Origin: Mimachlamys varia
Lineage: Eukaryota; Mollusca; Bivalvia; Pectinida; Pectinidae
DNA length: 64,000 nt
Direction: 5' to 3'
NCBI GenBank assembly: GCA_947623455.1
Contig: OX392535.1
Span: forward strand, 34,744,688 to 34,808,687
Below, piece after piece: positions 54,139 through 64,000 of the stretch; position 1 is the stretch's first letter; every line of letters starts with the position of its first letter. A program made the translations under genes and the position numbers. Below the pieces are notes generated by a model, which had not been told where the DNA came from, made no database searches, and worked only from the letters and a program-made list of their open reading frames with translations.

Positions 54139-55249
54139 TTAACTAAGTTTTGTATGTAGGAGCTTGATAACTATTTGTATAAATTTACTCACTTTTGTTA
54201 AAAGTACTGTGTTGCATATTGAGAACATTCCTTTCGTTGGGTTGACACAATAATAATTTGGTATATAAATTTGTCTAAAAGTTACAACAGATGCATTAGT
54301 GCATTTGTATAAATAGTGAAATTCGCCCCCAACACAGTTACAAATCAAATCAAATCTTTTTATTCCTCTGATGCGAGATAACAAAATAATTTCAAGTGGG
54401 TATCTTCCCAACTCCCCATATACCATACAATTTGGGGTACTCTTCCGAATATTAAGTATTTGTTTACAGAATTGTAAGTGTAAATGTTCGATACGATTTG
54501 TATTTTCATAGCCCCAGATTTCACACCCATATAATAAAATAGGAGACACAGGTGCATGAAATAATTTCAGTTGAAGATTTATAGGGATGGCAATATTTCT
54601 AATCTTAACATATATACAGCACACATAAAGCTTTTTTGTTTGCTCTGCTAATTTACTTTCAGCTTTTGTGAAAACACCATTATAGTTAAATATTATTCCA
54701 AGATATGAATACGAATCTTGTATTTCTAAATTATCATTATTGAAAGAAAATTGAAAGTGTCTTTTGCTGTCCCTTTTTTCAAAAATCAAAACTTTAGTTT
54801 TTTGTGTATTAATGTATGAATAATTTCCGTTTCAGTAATTTCAGCATTGAGATCTTCATACAAATCATTGTTATCGATATCATGTAAGAGTTCTTCATTA
54901 TCACCATCTTCCTCGTAATTAGCTGAATTTAACTTTTTGAAATAGATGTACAGGTCGTTAATTGGTTTGTTAGCTTTTGGAGACTTTGGTTTGCCCGCAT
55001 CGTCGGAAACCCACGGTACACTTCTCTGACGCTTGCATCACCACAGAGAAGTGTACCGTCGGTTTCCGACGATGGTTTGCCCGGTAACCTGTTGAAAGTA
55101 TTCCATAGGAATTTTGGACTTTGCTTCACCGAATCTCTTATTTTCTGTTCCACGTTGAATGTATAAGATTTGTATGCTTTATTTACTTCTTTCCTTTCAT
55201 GATATATCTTGTACACAAGGTCGGGACGGACGAATGCACTGATACACAC
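54139..55249 (-). pseudogene. LINE retrotransposon ORF remnant with its RT core deleted
   Basis: Upstream part (55249 down to about 54820): NKAYKSYTFNVEQKIRDSVK and FLWNTFNRLPGKP, then KANKPINDLYIYFKKL and EITETEII, the linker normally found just before the reverse transcriptase. Downstream part (54789-54139): KTKVLIFEKRDSKRH, SYSYLGIIFNYNG, PILLYGCEIWGYEN and MVYGELGRYPLEI, the thumb/C-terminal region. The finger and palm domains, including the YxDD motif, are absent: the two parts abut with a frame change near 54820. A 77-bp hairpin is inserted at 54998-55074. Non-functional. Confidence 0.8.
54998..55074. mobile_element. 77-bp hairpin micro-transposon with 9-bp duplication
   Basis: CATCGTCGGAAACC and CGGTACACTTCTCTG are followed after a 15-base loop by the inverse CAGAGAAGTGTACCG and GGTTTCCGACGATG. 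A 9-bp duplication GTTTGCCCG flanks it (54989-54997, 55075-55083). Removing it and one duplicate restores a continuous LINE frame (GKP then KSPKANKP). Confidence 0.88.
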
Positions 55250-55384
55250 ACGGACGCACAGACAAATTGATACGTAAAAAGCTGTGGCTTCATGTATGAT
55301 ATGTTTAACAGCTGGCGTTTACTGGCCTATAACGGGTGTATTTAATCTTTACATGAACAAACAAGAATTCCACGGAAGTGGATG

Positions 55385-56278
55385 TGTCGCCTGCGCAGAA
55401 AGTTGGGAGATAAGTTTTTAGGAGCTAGCTATGGATATGCATTGTATCAGTTCCAAGTGGAATTTTTATGGTTATCCAAATTGATTCCTATACAATGAAT
55501 TATTTTGTTGATTATAATACATGTGTGTAATGACACTGGCTTTGACCTTTGACCCTGAAAAGCAAACACTTTTGGTAATGAAGCATTGTAAGAAGTTTGA
55601 GTTTAATTGGCACAAGAAAACTAAGTTATAGAACGGAAACATATTTTCTATTTATAAAAACAGTGACCTTGACCTTTGACCTTTGACCTTTGCCCGTGAA
55701 AACCAATCGCAAGCAAGCACTTTTGGTAAGGAAGCACTGTATGAAGTTTGAGCTTGATTGGCACAGGAAAAGTGATTTTCTATTTATAGCAACAGTGACC
55801 TTGACCTTCGACCCTGAAAGCAATCCCAAGCGAGCACTTTTGGTAAGGAAGTACTCTATGAAGTTTGAGTTTGATTGGCCCAGGGAAACTCAAGTTATCA
55901 TACGGAAACATAATTTCTATTTATAGCAACAGTGACCTTGACCTTTGACATTCGACCCTGAAAAGCAATCCCAAGCAAGCACTTTTGTAAGGAAGCACTG
56001 TATGAAGTTTGAGTTTGATTGGCCCCAGGAAACTGAAGTTATCGCACGGAAACAGAATTTCTATTTATAGCAACAGTGACCATGACCTTTGACCTTCGAC
56101 CCTGAAAAGCAATCCCAAGCGAGCACTTTTGTTTAGAAAGCAATATTATGAAGTTTGAGTTTGATTGGCCCAAGGAAACTCAAGTTATCGCACAGAAACT
56201 GTTGGTGCAGACGCCGCCGCCGCCGCCGCCGCCGCCGCCGACATAGTGATCCCTATATGTCGCCTTTTCGGGCGACAC
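55385..56278 (-). mobile_element. Hairpin-capped element, GTCGCC type
   Basis: Read on the - strand: a hairpin GTGTCGCCCG-AAAA-GGCGACATA, a (CGG)n tract, then 130-146 bp monomers with CAGTGACCTTGACCTTTGAC, AGCACTTTTGGTAAGGAAGC and GAAGTTTGAGTTTGATTGGC (as written on +), and an end GCAGGCGACACAT. GGCGAC at the far end is the inverse of the 5' arm. Same building plan as the elements at 19170 and 35654 with different sequence. Confidence 0.7.
56212..56240. repeat. (CCG)n microsatellite
   Basis: About nine CCG/CGC triplets, sitting next to the hairpin end of the GTCGCC-type element, in the position where related elements carry CGTCCGTC repeats. Confidence 0.92.
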
Positions 56279-56280
56279 AG

Positions 56281-57440
56281 AAATAAATAACTGAATCTAT
56301 TATTTTCATTAAAGATGGGTTTCAATTAGAATTGATCTCAATGCTATCTGAAATTTCTTGCTTGCACTTTTAAGAGGAAAGGGAGATAAATCATTCCAAA
56401 TAATTCGGTCACGAATATAAAAACACAGCCTGTCAGTCTATCAGCTGATGAGCGCGTGGTTCTCTAAGCCCCGACCCTGTAAACAGGATGTGTGTGAATC
56501 CAGGATTCTGGGTTAGTTTCCCGGGCTACTGACGCTTGTCGTTCTACCCTCGCGATTGTATGTATGGCCAAAGACTGCGGGATTTTAAGGACTAAGCGCC
56601 TGGTGTAAACATAACAATGCTAACACTGAAATCTAAGGCTGTGATAAACCGGGGTCACGGCAGTTTGTACGGTAGAATACCAGGCCAGCAGATAATATGT
56701 TATCAGTTGTTCGTGTCTTAGGAACCTCCATGAGGATTGAAAACTGACCATAACTGAAGGTATGTATAATAATAATTCAAAATCACGGAAACTTCTACTT
56801 ACCGTAGGTCTACTGCTGTTTCCGGATGCAAACTTACGATGCAGACACTTCATGTTGTGTATATATTTGTACTGAATCTGAATTCAAAAAAGAAATATAA
56901 AAATAAATACCCAGGCGAAGTTAACGTATTTCTAATGCTGCATTTCATTAAATATCAAGTTCTTGTGTAATCCGTGGTCGGATTTTCTAAAACCTAAATC
57001 ATTCTAAAATTCGCCGAAAATTTCTGCACATTTTCAATACAATAATCAGGTAAAATATTTAATTAATAGCTCTACCATATGTTTTGCTTAGCTAGAGCTG
57101 TATAACGGCGAACTACTAAAAATACAAAACAAAATTTTTATCATCATTATCATCCAGTCCACGTTTTGGGCCAGTGTGTTTATAGGTCAATGACCGTAAA
57201 TCTGCATGACGTCATCACGCTGCAGTCTAATACTTTCACCGACGGAGGCATTGGCCTTACACGAGCTGAATTCAATGTGTTGGATCTCTAACTAATTTGT
57301 ACATACCAATGGTCTATTATATCTATCGAAGAGAAGAAAATGGGAGTTATTGATTATCACTGATATATTGAAATGATTTAAGTATTTTAAATTTCAACGT
57401 TGCTCCATATATATGTTGAATTAGATATGAAGATAGTGTA
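56281..57440. other. Intergenic sequence, no gene recognised
   Basis: Mostly AT-rich. A - strand ATG context at 56842-56853 followed by CATC|GTAAGT looks like a possible first coding exon, but no partner exon was found. Nothing else recognised. Confidence 0.4.
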
Positions 57441-57445
57441 CTTAA

Positions 57446-57829
57446 AGGTCCAATATACGTAACTTTCGGCAAAACTTGAAGCAGATATCTAGCCTAATAA
57501 CTTATTATATTTATAGATTTAGCTAAGATTAACTGATATCAGCAATATTCAAGATGAATTCTTTCGCGGTTACCGGTACAGCAGCATTTGAAACACGCTA
57601 TTTGTAAACACGCGTCCATTTCGAACCGTCTTCTACATTCGGTTTGTTGTTGAAGTGGGCCACACCTGAATTATTTTCAATTCTTTATATTTTTTTGTCA
57701 AGTGTTTCTTGTTAGTTACCGCTCAGGTTTACTTCGTTTTAAGCTTATTTTTGCATGGTTATCAACTGGATTTTTTTCAGAATTTTTCAGAATCAAGAAA
57801 ATTTCCCTGAAGTTACGTATATTGGGCCT
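57446..57829 (+). mobile_element. TTAA-flanked MITE (AGGCCCAATATACGTAAC family), copy D
   Basis: TTAA at 57442-57445 and 57830-57833. Left end AGGTCCAATATACGTAAC (one change), right end GTTACGTATATTGGGCCT. The interior is like copy C. Confidence 0.92.
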
Positions 57830-58403
57830 TTAATTAATTTTGTTATTTGTATTAGCAGCACATAGATTTGTGTGTACCTGAGCGCAGGGAACGTTAAAAC
57901 AGATTGTCACGGAACGGAGAAAAAAATACCCGGGGAACATTATTACTAAATTAACTGCATGTTTACTAACATCATCCATACCCCCTACATATATATATAT
58001 AGACTGGTCTGTACCAGGTATGCTGGTCAGGAGGGGAAAGACCATTTTATTTAGAGGGAAAGATATGTGGCAGAATTTGAAAATAAATTTTGCTATCCAA
58101 TTATCTTGTTCTACTCTCATCCAACAAACAAAACCTTCCAATATCCTTATTTTCAAAAATCAAATGTAAAAAAAAAAAACAGTTTTTTTTGTGGCCTATT
58201 TTGCGTATCTTATGAACAAGGCCACAGTGTATACACCTGCTCACTCAATGCACAATGATCGCTGCATGTGTGTGCAGACGATATGCAGGGACATGTGCAT
58301 GTTGTCTACAAAAACGATCGATCAACTGTCAAGTGTGTATGGCATGTCGGTATAATGTGTTCTGTGTGTGATGTCTGTGTTTCTAGATCCGGGTGGCGGA
58401 GAC

Positions 58404-58426
58404 GGGGGGGGGGGGGGGGGGGGGGG
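58404..58426. repeat. Poly-G homopolymer tract (23 bp)
   Basis: The longest of three G runs in the window; it sits in otherwise unassigned intergenic sequence. Confidence 0.9.
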
Positions 58427-58879
58427 TCATGTTGGTCACGGAGAATCGGTCTCATCTTGTCGTTATCCTTGCGCGGTTGATAATCAGGGAGTATAACTCT
58501 ACTACAGTACCACTGCCACTTACCGGACGATCGAGGATTAACATACGAATCTCAAGGTACAGATATAGATTACAATTATTTTATATCAACAATTTTCGCG
58601 CTTCAGACAGAGTTATTTAATTCTGTTATGATGGACAGGTTCGGTATTATTTAGTCCAGACTTATAAACTGATTATTAAAATCAAACTACGATTAAAATT
58701 GTTTAACGTGTTTGTTGGTGTATACATATTTAAACACTGACATCTATAACGAGTAAAGCTCTTCCTTATATACAGTATCTTATCAGTCCAAACAAGTTTA
58801 CTTAAAGTTCCTTCTGGACATTAGATAACGGCCAAACAGATTTTTGTTGCTACATATAAAAATTCGGGAATTGTAACGT

Positions 58880-59795
58880 TAATGACGCGATGTTTATAAG
58901 AAATGAAGCGCTAATGGCGCGATGTTTACAAAAAATGTAGCGCTAATGACGCGATGTTTACAGGAGATGTTAAAGTAACGTTAATGACGCGATGTTTACA
59001 AGAAATGTAGCGCTAATGGCGCGATGTTTACAAGAAATGTAGCGCTAATGACGCGATGTTTACAGGAGATGTAACGTTAATGACGCGATGTTTACAAGAA
59101 ATGTAGCGCTAATGGCTCGATGTTACGTTCATGACGCGATGTTTACAGGAGATGTAACGTTCATGTCGTGATGTTGACAGGAGATGTAACGTTCATGACG
59201 TGATGTTTACAGGAGATGTAACGTTCATGTCGTGATGTTGACAGGAGATGTAACGTTCATGACGTGATACTTACAGCAATTGTAATGTTAATGACGCGAC
59301 GTTTACAGTGAGTGTAACGGAGGTGACGGGAAGTTTACAGGAGATGTAACGTTAATGACACGATGTTTACAGGAGATGTAACGTTCATGTATTGATGTTT
59401 AATGAAGATGTATCGTTCATGATGTAATATTTACATGAAATTTTAGATTTATGAAGGAGATGTAAACTTCCTAACAGTGTGTACAGGGGATGTTATGTAA
59501 GTGAAGTGATGTTTACAGGTATGTACGCGACGATGTTTACAGGGGATATATGTACGTGACGATGTTTACAGGGGATATTGTGTACGTGACGATGGTTACA
59601 GGGGATATATGTGCGTGACCATGTTTACAGGGGATGTTCTGTACGCGACGATGTTTACAGGGGATGTTCTGTACGCGACGATGTTTACAGGGGAAATATG
59701 TACGTGACGATGTTTACAGGGTATATTGTTTGCGCGACGATGTTTACATGTGATATTGTGTACGGGACGATGTTTACAGGGGATTTTAACCAATG
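58880..59795. repeat. About 30-bp minisatellite upstream of the ankyrin/SOCS gene
   Basis: Units like GATGTTTACAGGAGATGTAA then CGTTAATGACGC repeat with decay to the right (ACGCGACGATGTTTACAGGG). The right end is about 90 bp before the coding-exon acceptor at 59889. The units contain TTTACAG|G, a splice-acceptor-like string. Confidence 0.92.
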
Positions 59796-59902
59796 TGATG
59801 TGATGTTTTCTAAAACAGTTGTGAAACATGTAGTATCTGATTTAAATGACATTCTCGAAGATTTATTATTTTCCTTTATCTTAAAACAGGAAAATAATCA
59901 CC

Positions 59903-61466
59903 ATGAGCTTGAAAGGAAACGATACGCTCTTGTTCGACGCAATTTTCTCTGGTGATAAGGTCAAGGTCATGGAATTGGTTGGATATGGTCTGGACAAGAA
60001 CTCCGTGCTGCATTGCCCCGCCCGCTGGGAAGGGGCTACCGCACTGGGGACAGCTGCCTGCTTAGGTTACACACTTGCAAGCTTCCTTATATGTTACAAA
60101 ACAAATAGATAAATAATAATTATGGAAATTATATACAAATATCGCGCAGCAATTGAATCAACGTGTAAAGAAATATATTGTTACGGTTTCACGGCATTAG
60201 ATTTCTAATTCATCAAATGTTCAGCTTTGTTCGATCCAGAAATAAGGCATCCTCGATATCCAGGGTTATGCTCACCTATGCCCTGGCATATGTCAGCAAA
60301 ACCGAAGGTTCTGTGTGCGCCACCTTGTTGATAAGGCGAGAAGCATCAAACGAATACCGCGGTCACATAACGGTGAAAATTGATAGTCTTTGAAGTCAGT
60401 AGTGAAAGATAGATATAAGAATAGCGATTGGTCAAGGTTTGTTTTACCAAAGACTAATAAAGCTGTTGTCTTTGTTTCTTCAGTTTTTACATATTCCAGT
60501 GATGTAGAGAACTTAGTTGAGCGTAACACCAGATATCGAGGATGGAAACAAAATGCTTGTCTTTAGTACGAGAGACCCCCAATGAGTAATTAGCTCAACA
60601 GTCCAATTTTTGACAAAAATCGTTGATGTTAATATTTGTTGACAATATCTTTTAATGGACTGGCATCATTTAAAAAAATCTGTTAGAAATAAATTAAGAC
60701 CTTGATTCTCAGTTTTACACACTACTAACATACACGTATCTCTTCGTTATCTAACGTCTGTTTACTTACTGTTGTTGTTTTTCTTCTTGCTGTTTTAACA
60801 GGTCACGCCGAAATAGTCCAGTATCTTCTAGAGGAAGGCACGCCGGTTAACTTTATCGACCCGTGTATGGGTCGGAGCGCCCTCCATTGGGCAATCATGG
60901 GCGGTCAGTACCAGGTGGTTAAGCTGTTGATAAAAAACGGCGCTGATACAAATAGTGTGGACAAAGAGAGTGTGACGCCATTGCTTCGTGCAGCCCTCGG
61001 GAGAAATTATGACTTAGTGAAATTACTCTTGAAACATGGAGCTGACGTCAACAGGACAGATTACCTACAGTGTTCGGCATTGCATTACGCATGCGTCCAT
61101 GGCGATTCAAAACTCGTTTGTCTTATAATAAAGGGAGGCTGTGTTCTCAACAATAAGGCCATCATCGGAAAAGGGACTCCGTTGGCTAGTCTTGTCCACC
61201 ATAAAGATATCGAGTCAATAGCGTTATTGCTCGAAGCCGGGTACGAACTTTCATGTGAACATTGGCTTAAAAATCACACGAACTCAAACTATGAATTAGA
61301 CAATGTCGTCCAAATGTTAGTTAAATGCCAGCGGAATCCATTTCGGCTTGGCACATATTGCAGAACTGTGATTCGGAGACAAATGGGTGGCAGAAACGTA
61401 CAGGAGAAATTAAACACCCTTAATGTTCCACTGTCATTAAAATCCTATCTGTTGTTACGCCATTGA
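59903..61466 (+). CDS. Ankyrin-repeat and SOCS-box (ASB-type) protein, 275 residues
   Basis: Two coding exons: 59903-60065 (donor TTAG|GTTACA) and 60802-61466 (acceptor TTTTAACAG), 828 nt in frame. Ankyrin repeats: one N-terminal degenerate repeat, then about 43-74 (TALGTAACLGHAEIVQYLLE), 78-108 (SALHWAIMGGQYQVVKLLIK), 112-141 (TPLLRAALGRNYDLVKLLLK), 145-173 (SALHYACVHGDSKLVCLIIK) and a weaker one (TPLASLVHHKDIESIALLLE). The C-terminal about 45 residues (NPFRLGTYCRTVIRRQMGGR ending VPLSLKSYLLLRH) look like a SOCS box: L-x-x-x-C-R-x-x-I-R and a final L-P-x-x-L-K-x-Y-L. ASB proteins are substrate receptors of Cullin-5/Elongin-BC ubiquitin ligases. The acceptor at 59888 implies a 5'UTR exon upstream. 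The particular ASB subtype is not assigned. Confidence 0.88.
60248..60544. mobile_element. MITE with CATCCTCGATATCCAGGG ends, copy e
   Basis: Left end CATCCTCGATATCCAGGGTT; right end GCGTAACACCAGATATCGAG then GATG, clearly inverted. Interior GTGTGCGCCACCTTGTTGAT matches copies a-c. It occupies much of the single coding intron of the ankyrin/SOCS gene. Confidence 0.8.
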
Positions 61467-61649
61467 CGGGGACTCACCGCTACTATATCGCATTCACTTT
61501 CACATTTGAAATATATCGTCTAATTTTTCAGGGAAATAAACTAACTTAGAGCAACATTCATTACGTGATGTTATTCCTCTTCATACATTTTTTTCTTCAA
61601 ATTTCGAATATGAAATGAACACACTGGTATTCTCGAACATTAATAACTG

Positions 61650-61969
61650 ACAGTCCCAGGAAACTGCTATTTGACATGTGACATGCTGGGATGAAGGGCT
61701 ACAATGTTGTTCAAATGAATGACCTTGACCCACTTTCAAGGTCTCATGAGTCAAATATGTTAAAATCTTAAAGCGACTTCTTCTCAATAACTGAAAGGCC
61801 CAGGGTACTGATATTTGGCCTGTAGCATGCTGTGATGAAGGGCTACCAATTTTGTTAAAATTATTAAGCTGGACTTGCTCTCCAGATCACAGGCGTCAAA
61901 TATGTAAAATCACAACCAACTTAAATTATTTATAGTCAGATGACCGTCAACGCCCGTTGGGCCTCATGT
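61650..61969 (+). mobile_element. Truncated 3' end of a hairpin-capped element
   Basis: One to two monomers (GCGACTTCTTCTCAATAACT, AAGGCCCAGGGTACTGATAT) followed by the 3' end GTCAGATGACCGTCAACGCC then CGTTGGGCCTCATGT, matching elements 2 and 3. No 5' hairpin. It lies about 200 bp after the ankyrin/SOCS stop codon, so probably in the 3'UTR. Confidence 0.75.
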
Positions 61970-62224
61970 TTTTTAATATTATGTCAAGTTTAGTGTGTTT
62001 GAGTATTGGATGGTGAAAATGAGAACGAACAGCCAGTGATGTTAATTTTATTGTCTAACTTCAAGTGAATACCAAATGTTTCAAATATTAGGTAACGATA
62101 TATATGTCGAAAGCTAAATGATTACGAACGTATTTTCGAATTTTAAATTTTTCCAAATGCATTCTCGAATATTAAGTTACTACAAACGAAATCTCGAATA
62201 TTAATTGAATACAAACGTATTCAC

Positions 62225-62670
62225 GAATGTTCAGTGATTGTAAGAATATTCTCGGTTGTTTAATTATTGCAAGCTTATTCTCGAATGTTCAGTGATTGTT
62301 AGCGTATTCTCGAATATTCAGTGATTGTATGCGTATACTCGAATGTTCAGTGATTGTATGCGTATACTCGAATGTTCAGTGATTGTAAGCTTATATTCGA
62401 ATGTTTAGTGATTGTATGCGTATACTCGAATGTTCAGTGATTGTATGCGTATACTCGAATGTTCAGTGATTGTATGCGTATACTCGAATGTTCAGTGATT
62501 GTATGCGTATACTCGAATGTTTAGTGATTGTTAGCGTATTCTCGAATGTTTAGTGATTGTATGCGTATACTCGAATGTTCAGTGATTGTAAGCGTATACT
62601 CGAATGTTTAGTGATTGTAAGCTTATATTCGAATGTTTAGTGATTGTAAGCTTATACTCGAATGTTTAGT
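62225..62670. repeat. 29-bp minisatellite (TCGAATGTTCAGTGATTGT...)
   Basis: About 15 copies of a 29-bp unit, TCGAATGTTCAGTGATTGTA then TGCGTATAC, more decayed at both ends (ATTCTCGAATATTAA-type units from about 62100). Confidence 0.93.
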
Positions 62671-62874
62671 GAAGACAAAAGTATTCATGAATTTTAAGTA
62701 ATGACAATAACGACTCATGTATTCTCAAATATCAAATGATTACAAAATATGTCAAAATATAAAATATGTCAAAACATTAAATGATGTTAGCGTGCTCGAA
62801 TAACAAGTGATTTATATTCATGTTCCCATAATTAAGTGATGATATGTTCTGTGACAGGAGGGAGAATAGTATAC

Positions 62875-62941
62875 TTCCATCAGGGATCGAACTGTCGATC
62901 TCCGGGTTCCTCGTTGGACGCTCTACCACTCAACTAAGGGA
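62875..62941 (-). tRNA. tRNA-like sequence (probably a tRNA pseudogene or SINE head)
   Basis: On the - strand: TCCCTTAGTTGAGTGGTAGA then GCGTCC (A-box-like) and GACAGTTCGATCCCTGATGGA (B-box-like T arm). Six of seven acceptor-stem pairs can form. The anticodon arm does not fold cleanly in my hands and the D arm is odd, so a functional tRNA is doubtful. No SINE tail was identified. Confidence 0.35.
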
Positions 62942-63421
62942 AGTTCGAAGCTAATTCTTCCTACAACTACTAATTAAAATCTGACACATTTCAGTTGTTG
63001 TGTGGTGATTCGATTGGTATATTAGAATTATGTCCATGAATGCGAAGTGTTCTTACTAAATTTCAAATGCCAATATATTTGCCTCTTTAATTGACAATAT
63101 TAAATTTTATATCGATAAATTTTCTGAAATTATGTGATCAATATGAAGTGCTTACTGGTACAGTATTATATGATTTTAACGTCATCTGAATATGAAAGAT
63201 AACTGCGCTTGGACATTTTCCTTTTTATTTATATGTGTTTTCAAATACCAAATAATGATAATGTGTTCAAGTAGTATATATATATATGTGATGTTTATGC
63301 TATCCAAATATTACTTGATATTACGCAAATGTGCTACAAGTTTATGTCATGATGAAAGCTTACAAACATTTATCAAATAGGCAACTGATCATGCGATAAA
63401 AGTTGACAGGATTTTAATTAA

Positions 63422-63806
63422 AGGCCCAATATACGTAACTTCGGGGAAATCGTCGTGATTCTGAAAAATTCTGAAAAAAAATCCAGTTGAGAACCATGCA
63501 AAAATAAGTCTAAAACGAGGTAAACCTGAGCGGTAACTTACAAGGAACTCTTGACAAAAAAATCCAAAGAATTGAAAATAACTCAGGTGGGGCCCACTTC
63601 AACAACAAACCGAAGGTAGAAGACGGTTCGAAATGGACGCGTGTTTACAAATAGCGTGTTTCAACTGCTGCTGTACCGGTAACCGCGAAGAAATTTATCT
63701 TGAATATTGCTGATATCAGTTAATCTTAACTAGATCTATAAATATAAAAAGTTATTGGGCTTGATTTTCGCTTCAAGTTTTGCCGAAAGTTACGTATATT
63801 GGGCCT
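63422..63806 (-). mobile_element. TTAA-flanked MITE (AGGCCCAATATACGTAAC family), copy E
   Basis: TTAA at 63418-63421 and 63807-63810, with both 18-bp ends intact. Reverse orientation relative to copies B-D; the interior includes CTGCTGCTGTACCGGTAACC. Confidence 0.93.
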
Positions 63807-64000
63807 TTAAATCCGCTATAATCCATTAATGAATCTGACATTGTTAACGAGGATTTTAATGAAGATATTACAAATTCCCTTCATTTCCATGATCATGAAA
63901 TTGTTCCCGCATGTCTTAAACTACTGATCAATAAGTCAGAAAAAAAACATTGTTATTTGGGGGCATGAAGTTGGTTCTTAGTTCCTAGTTCCGTTTAACA

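Noticed and set aside
56620..56853. Possible first coding exon on the - strand (ATGAAGTGTCTGCATC|GTAAGT)
   Set aside because: ATG and donor are suggestive, but no downstream exon or family match was found between here and 48895.

Overview
This is eukaryotic, intron-rich, AT-rich DNA from an animal. The gene content (proteasome alpha-4, a SERF-family protein, an ASB-type ankyrin/SOCS protein, and a collagen/EGF membrane protein) is metazoan. The very high load of tRNA-derived SINEs, fold-back MITEs, minisatellites and hairpin-capped tandem-repeat elements is what I associate with bivalve molluscs. 'Bivalve' is an inference from repeat style, not proven here. Gene models were built by hand from splice signals, phase continuity and family resemblance.

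Layout. (1) 1-24543, + strand: an 8-exon gene for a predicted type I membrane protein of about 1500 residues: signal peptide, an unrecognised cysteine-free N-terminal domain, a Thr-rich linker, a very long Thr-rich collagen region, two EGF domains and a partial third, one transmembrane helix and a short tail. Its introns hold a 3.3 kb array of 57-bp repeats, SINEs, MITEs and a four-part nested transposon complex. A 19-bp minisatellite of more than 1.1 kb lies upstream. (2) 24544-29280: intergenic, with several MITEs and a fold-back element. (3) 29410-40997, + strand: proteasome subunit alpha type-4 (PSMA4), 8 exons, with two hairpin-capped elements in its fifth intron. (4) 41000-46200: degenerate repeats, a broken reverse-transcriptase fragment, and the probable 3' flank of the next gene. 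(5) 46212-48895, - strand: a 62-residue SERF-family gene in three exons, with a hAT-like 2.9 kb element inserted just upstream. (6) 52000-58900: mobile-element graveyard (LINE remnant with its RT core deleted, hairpin micro-insertions, a GTCGCC-capped element, TTAA MITEs). (7) 59903-61466, + strand: ankyrin-repeat/SOCS-box protein in two coding exons, preceded by a 0.9 kb minisatellite. (8) 61467-64000: truncated element, 29-bp minisatellite, tRNA-like sequence and another TTAA MITE.

The genes are ordinary, separately transcribed animal genes with no sign of an operon or joint pathway. The most unusual items are the Thr-rich collagen-EGF membrane protein, with two differently built collagen zones and a frame problem near the end of its big exon, and a superfamily of mobile elements that share one plan: 5' hairpin, GC-rich short repeat, roughly 145-bp monomers, then a 3' end whose inverted repeat matches the 5' hairpin arm.
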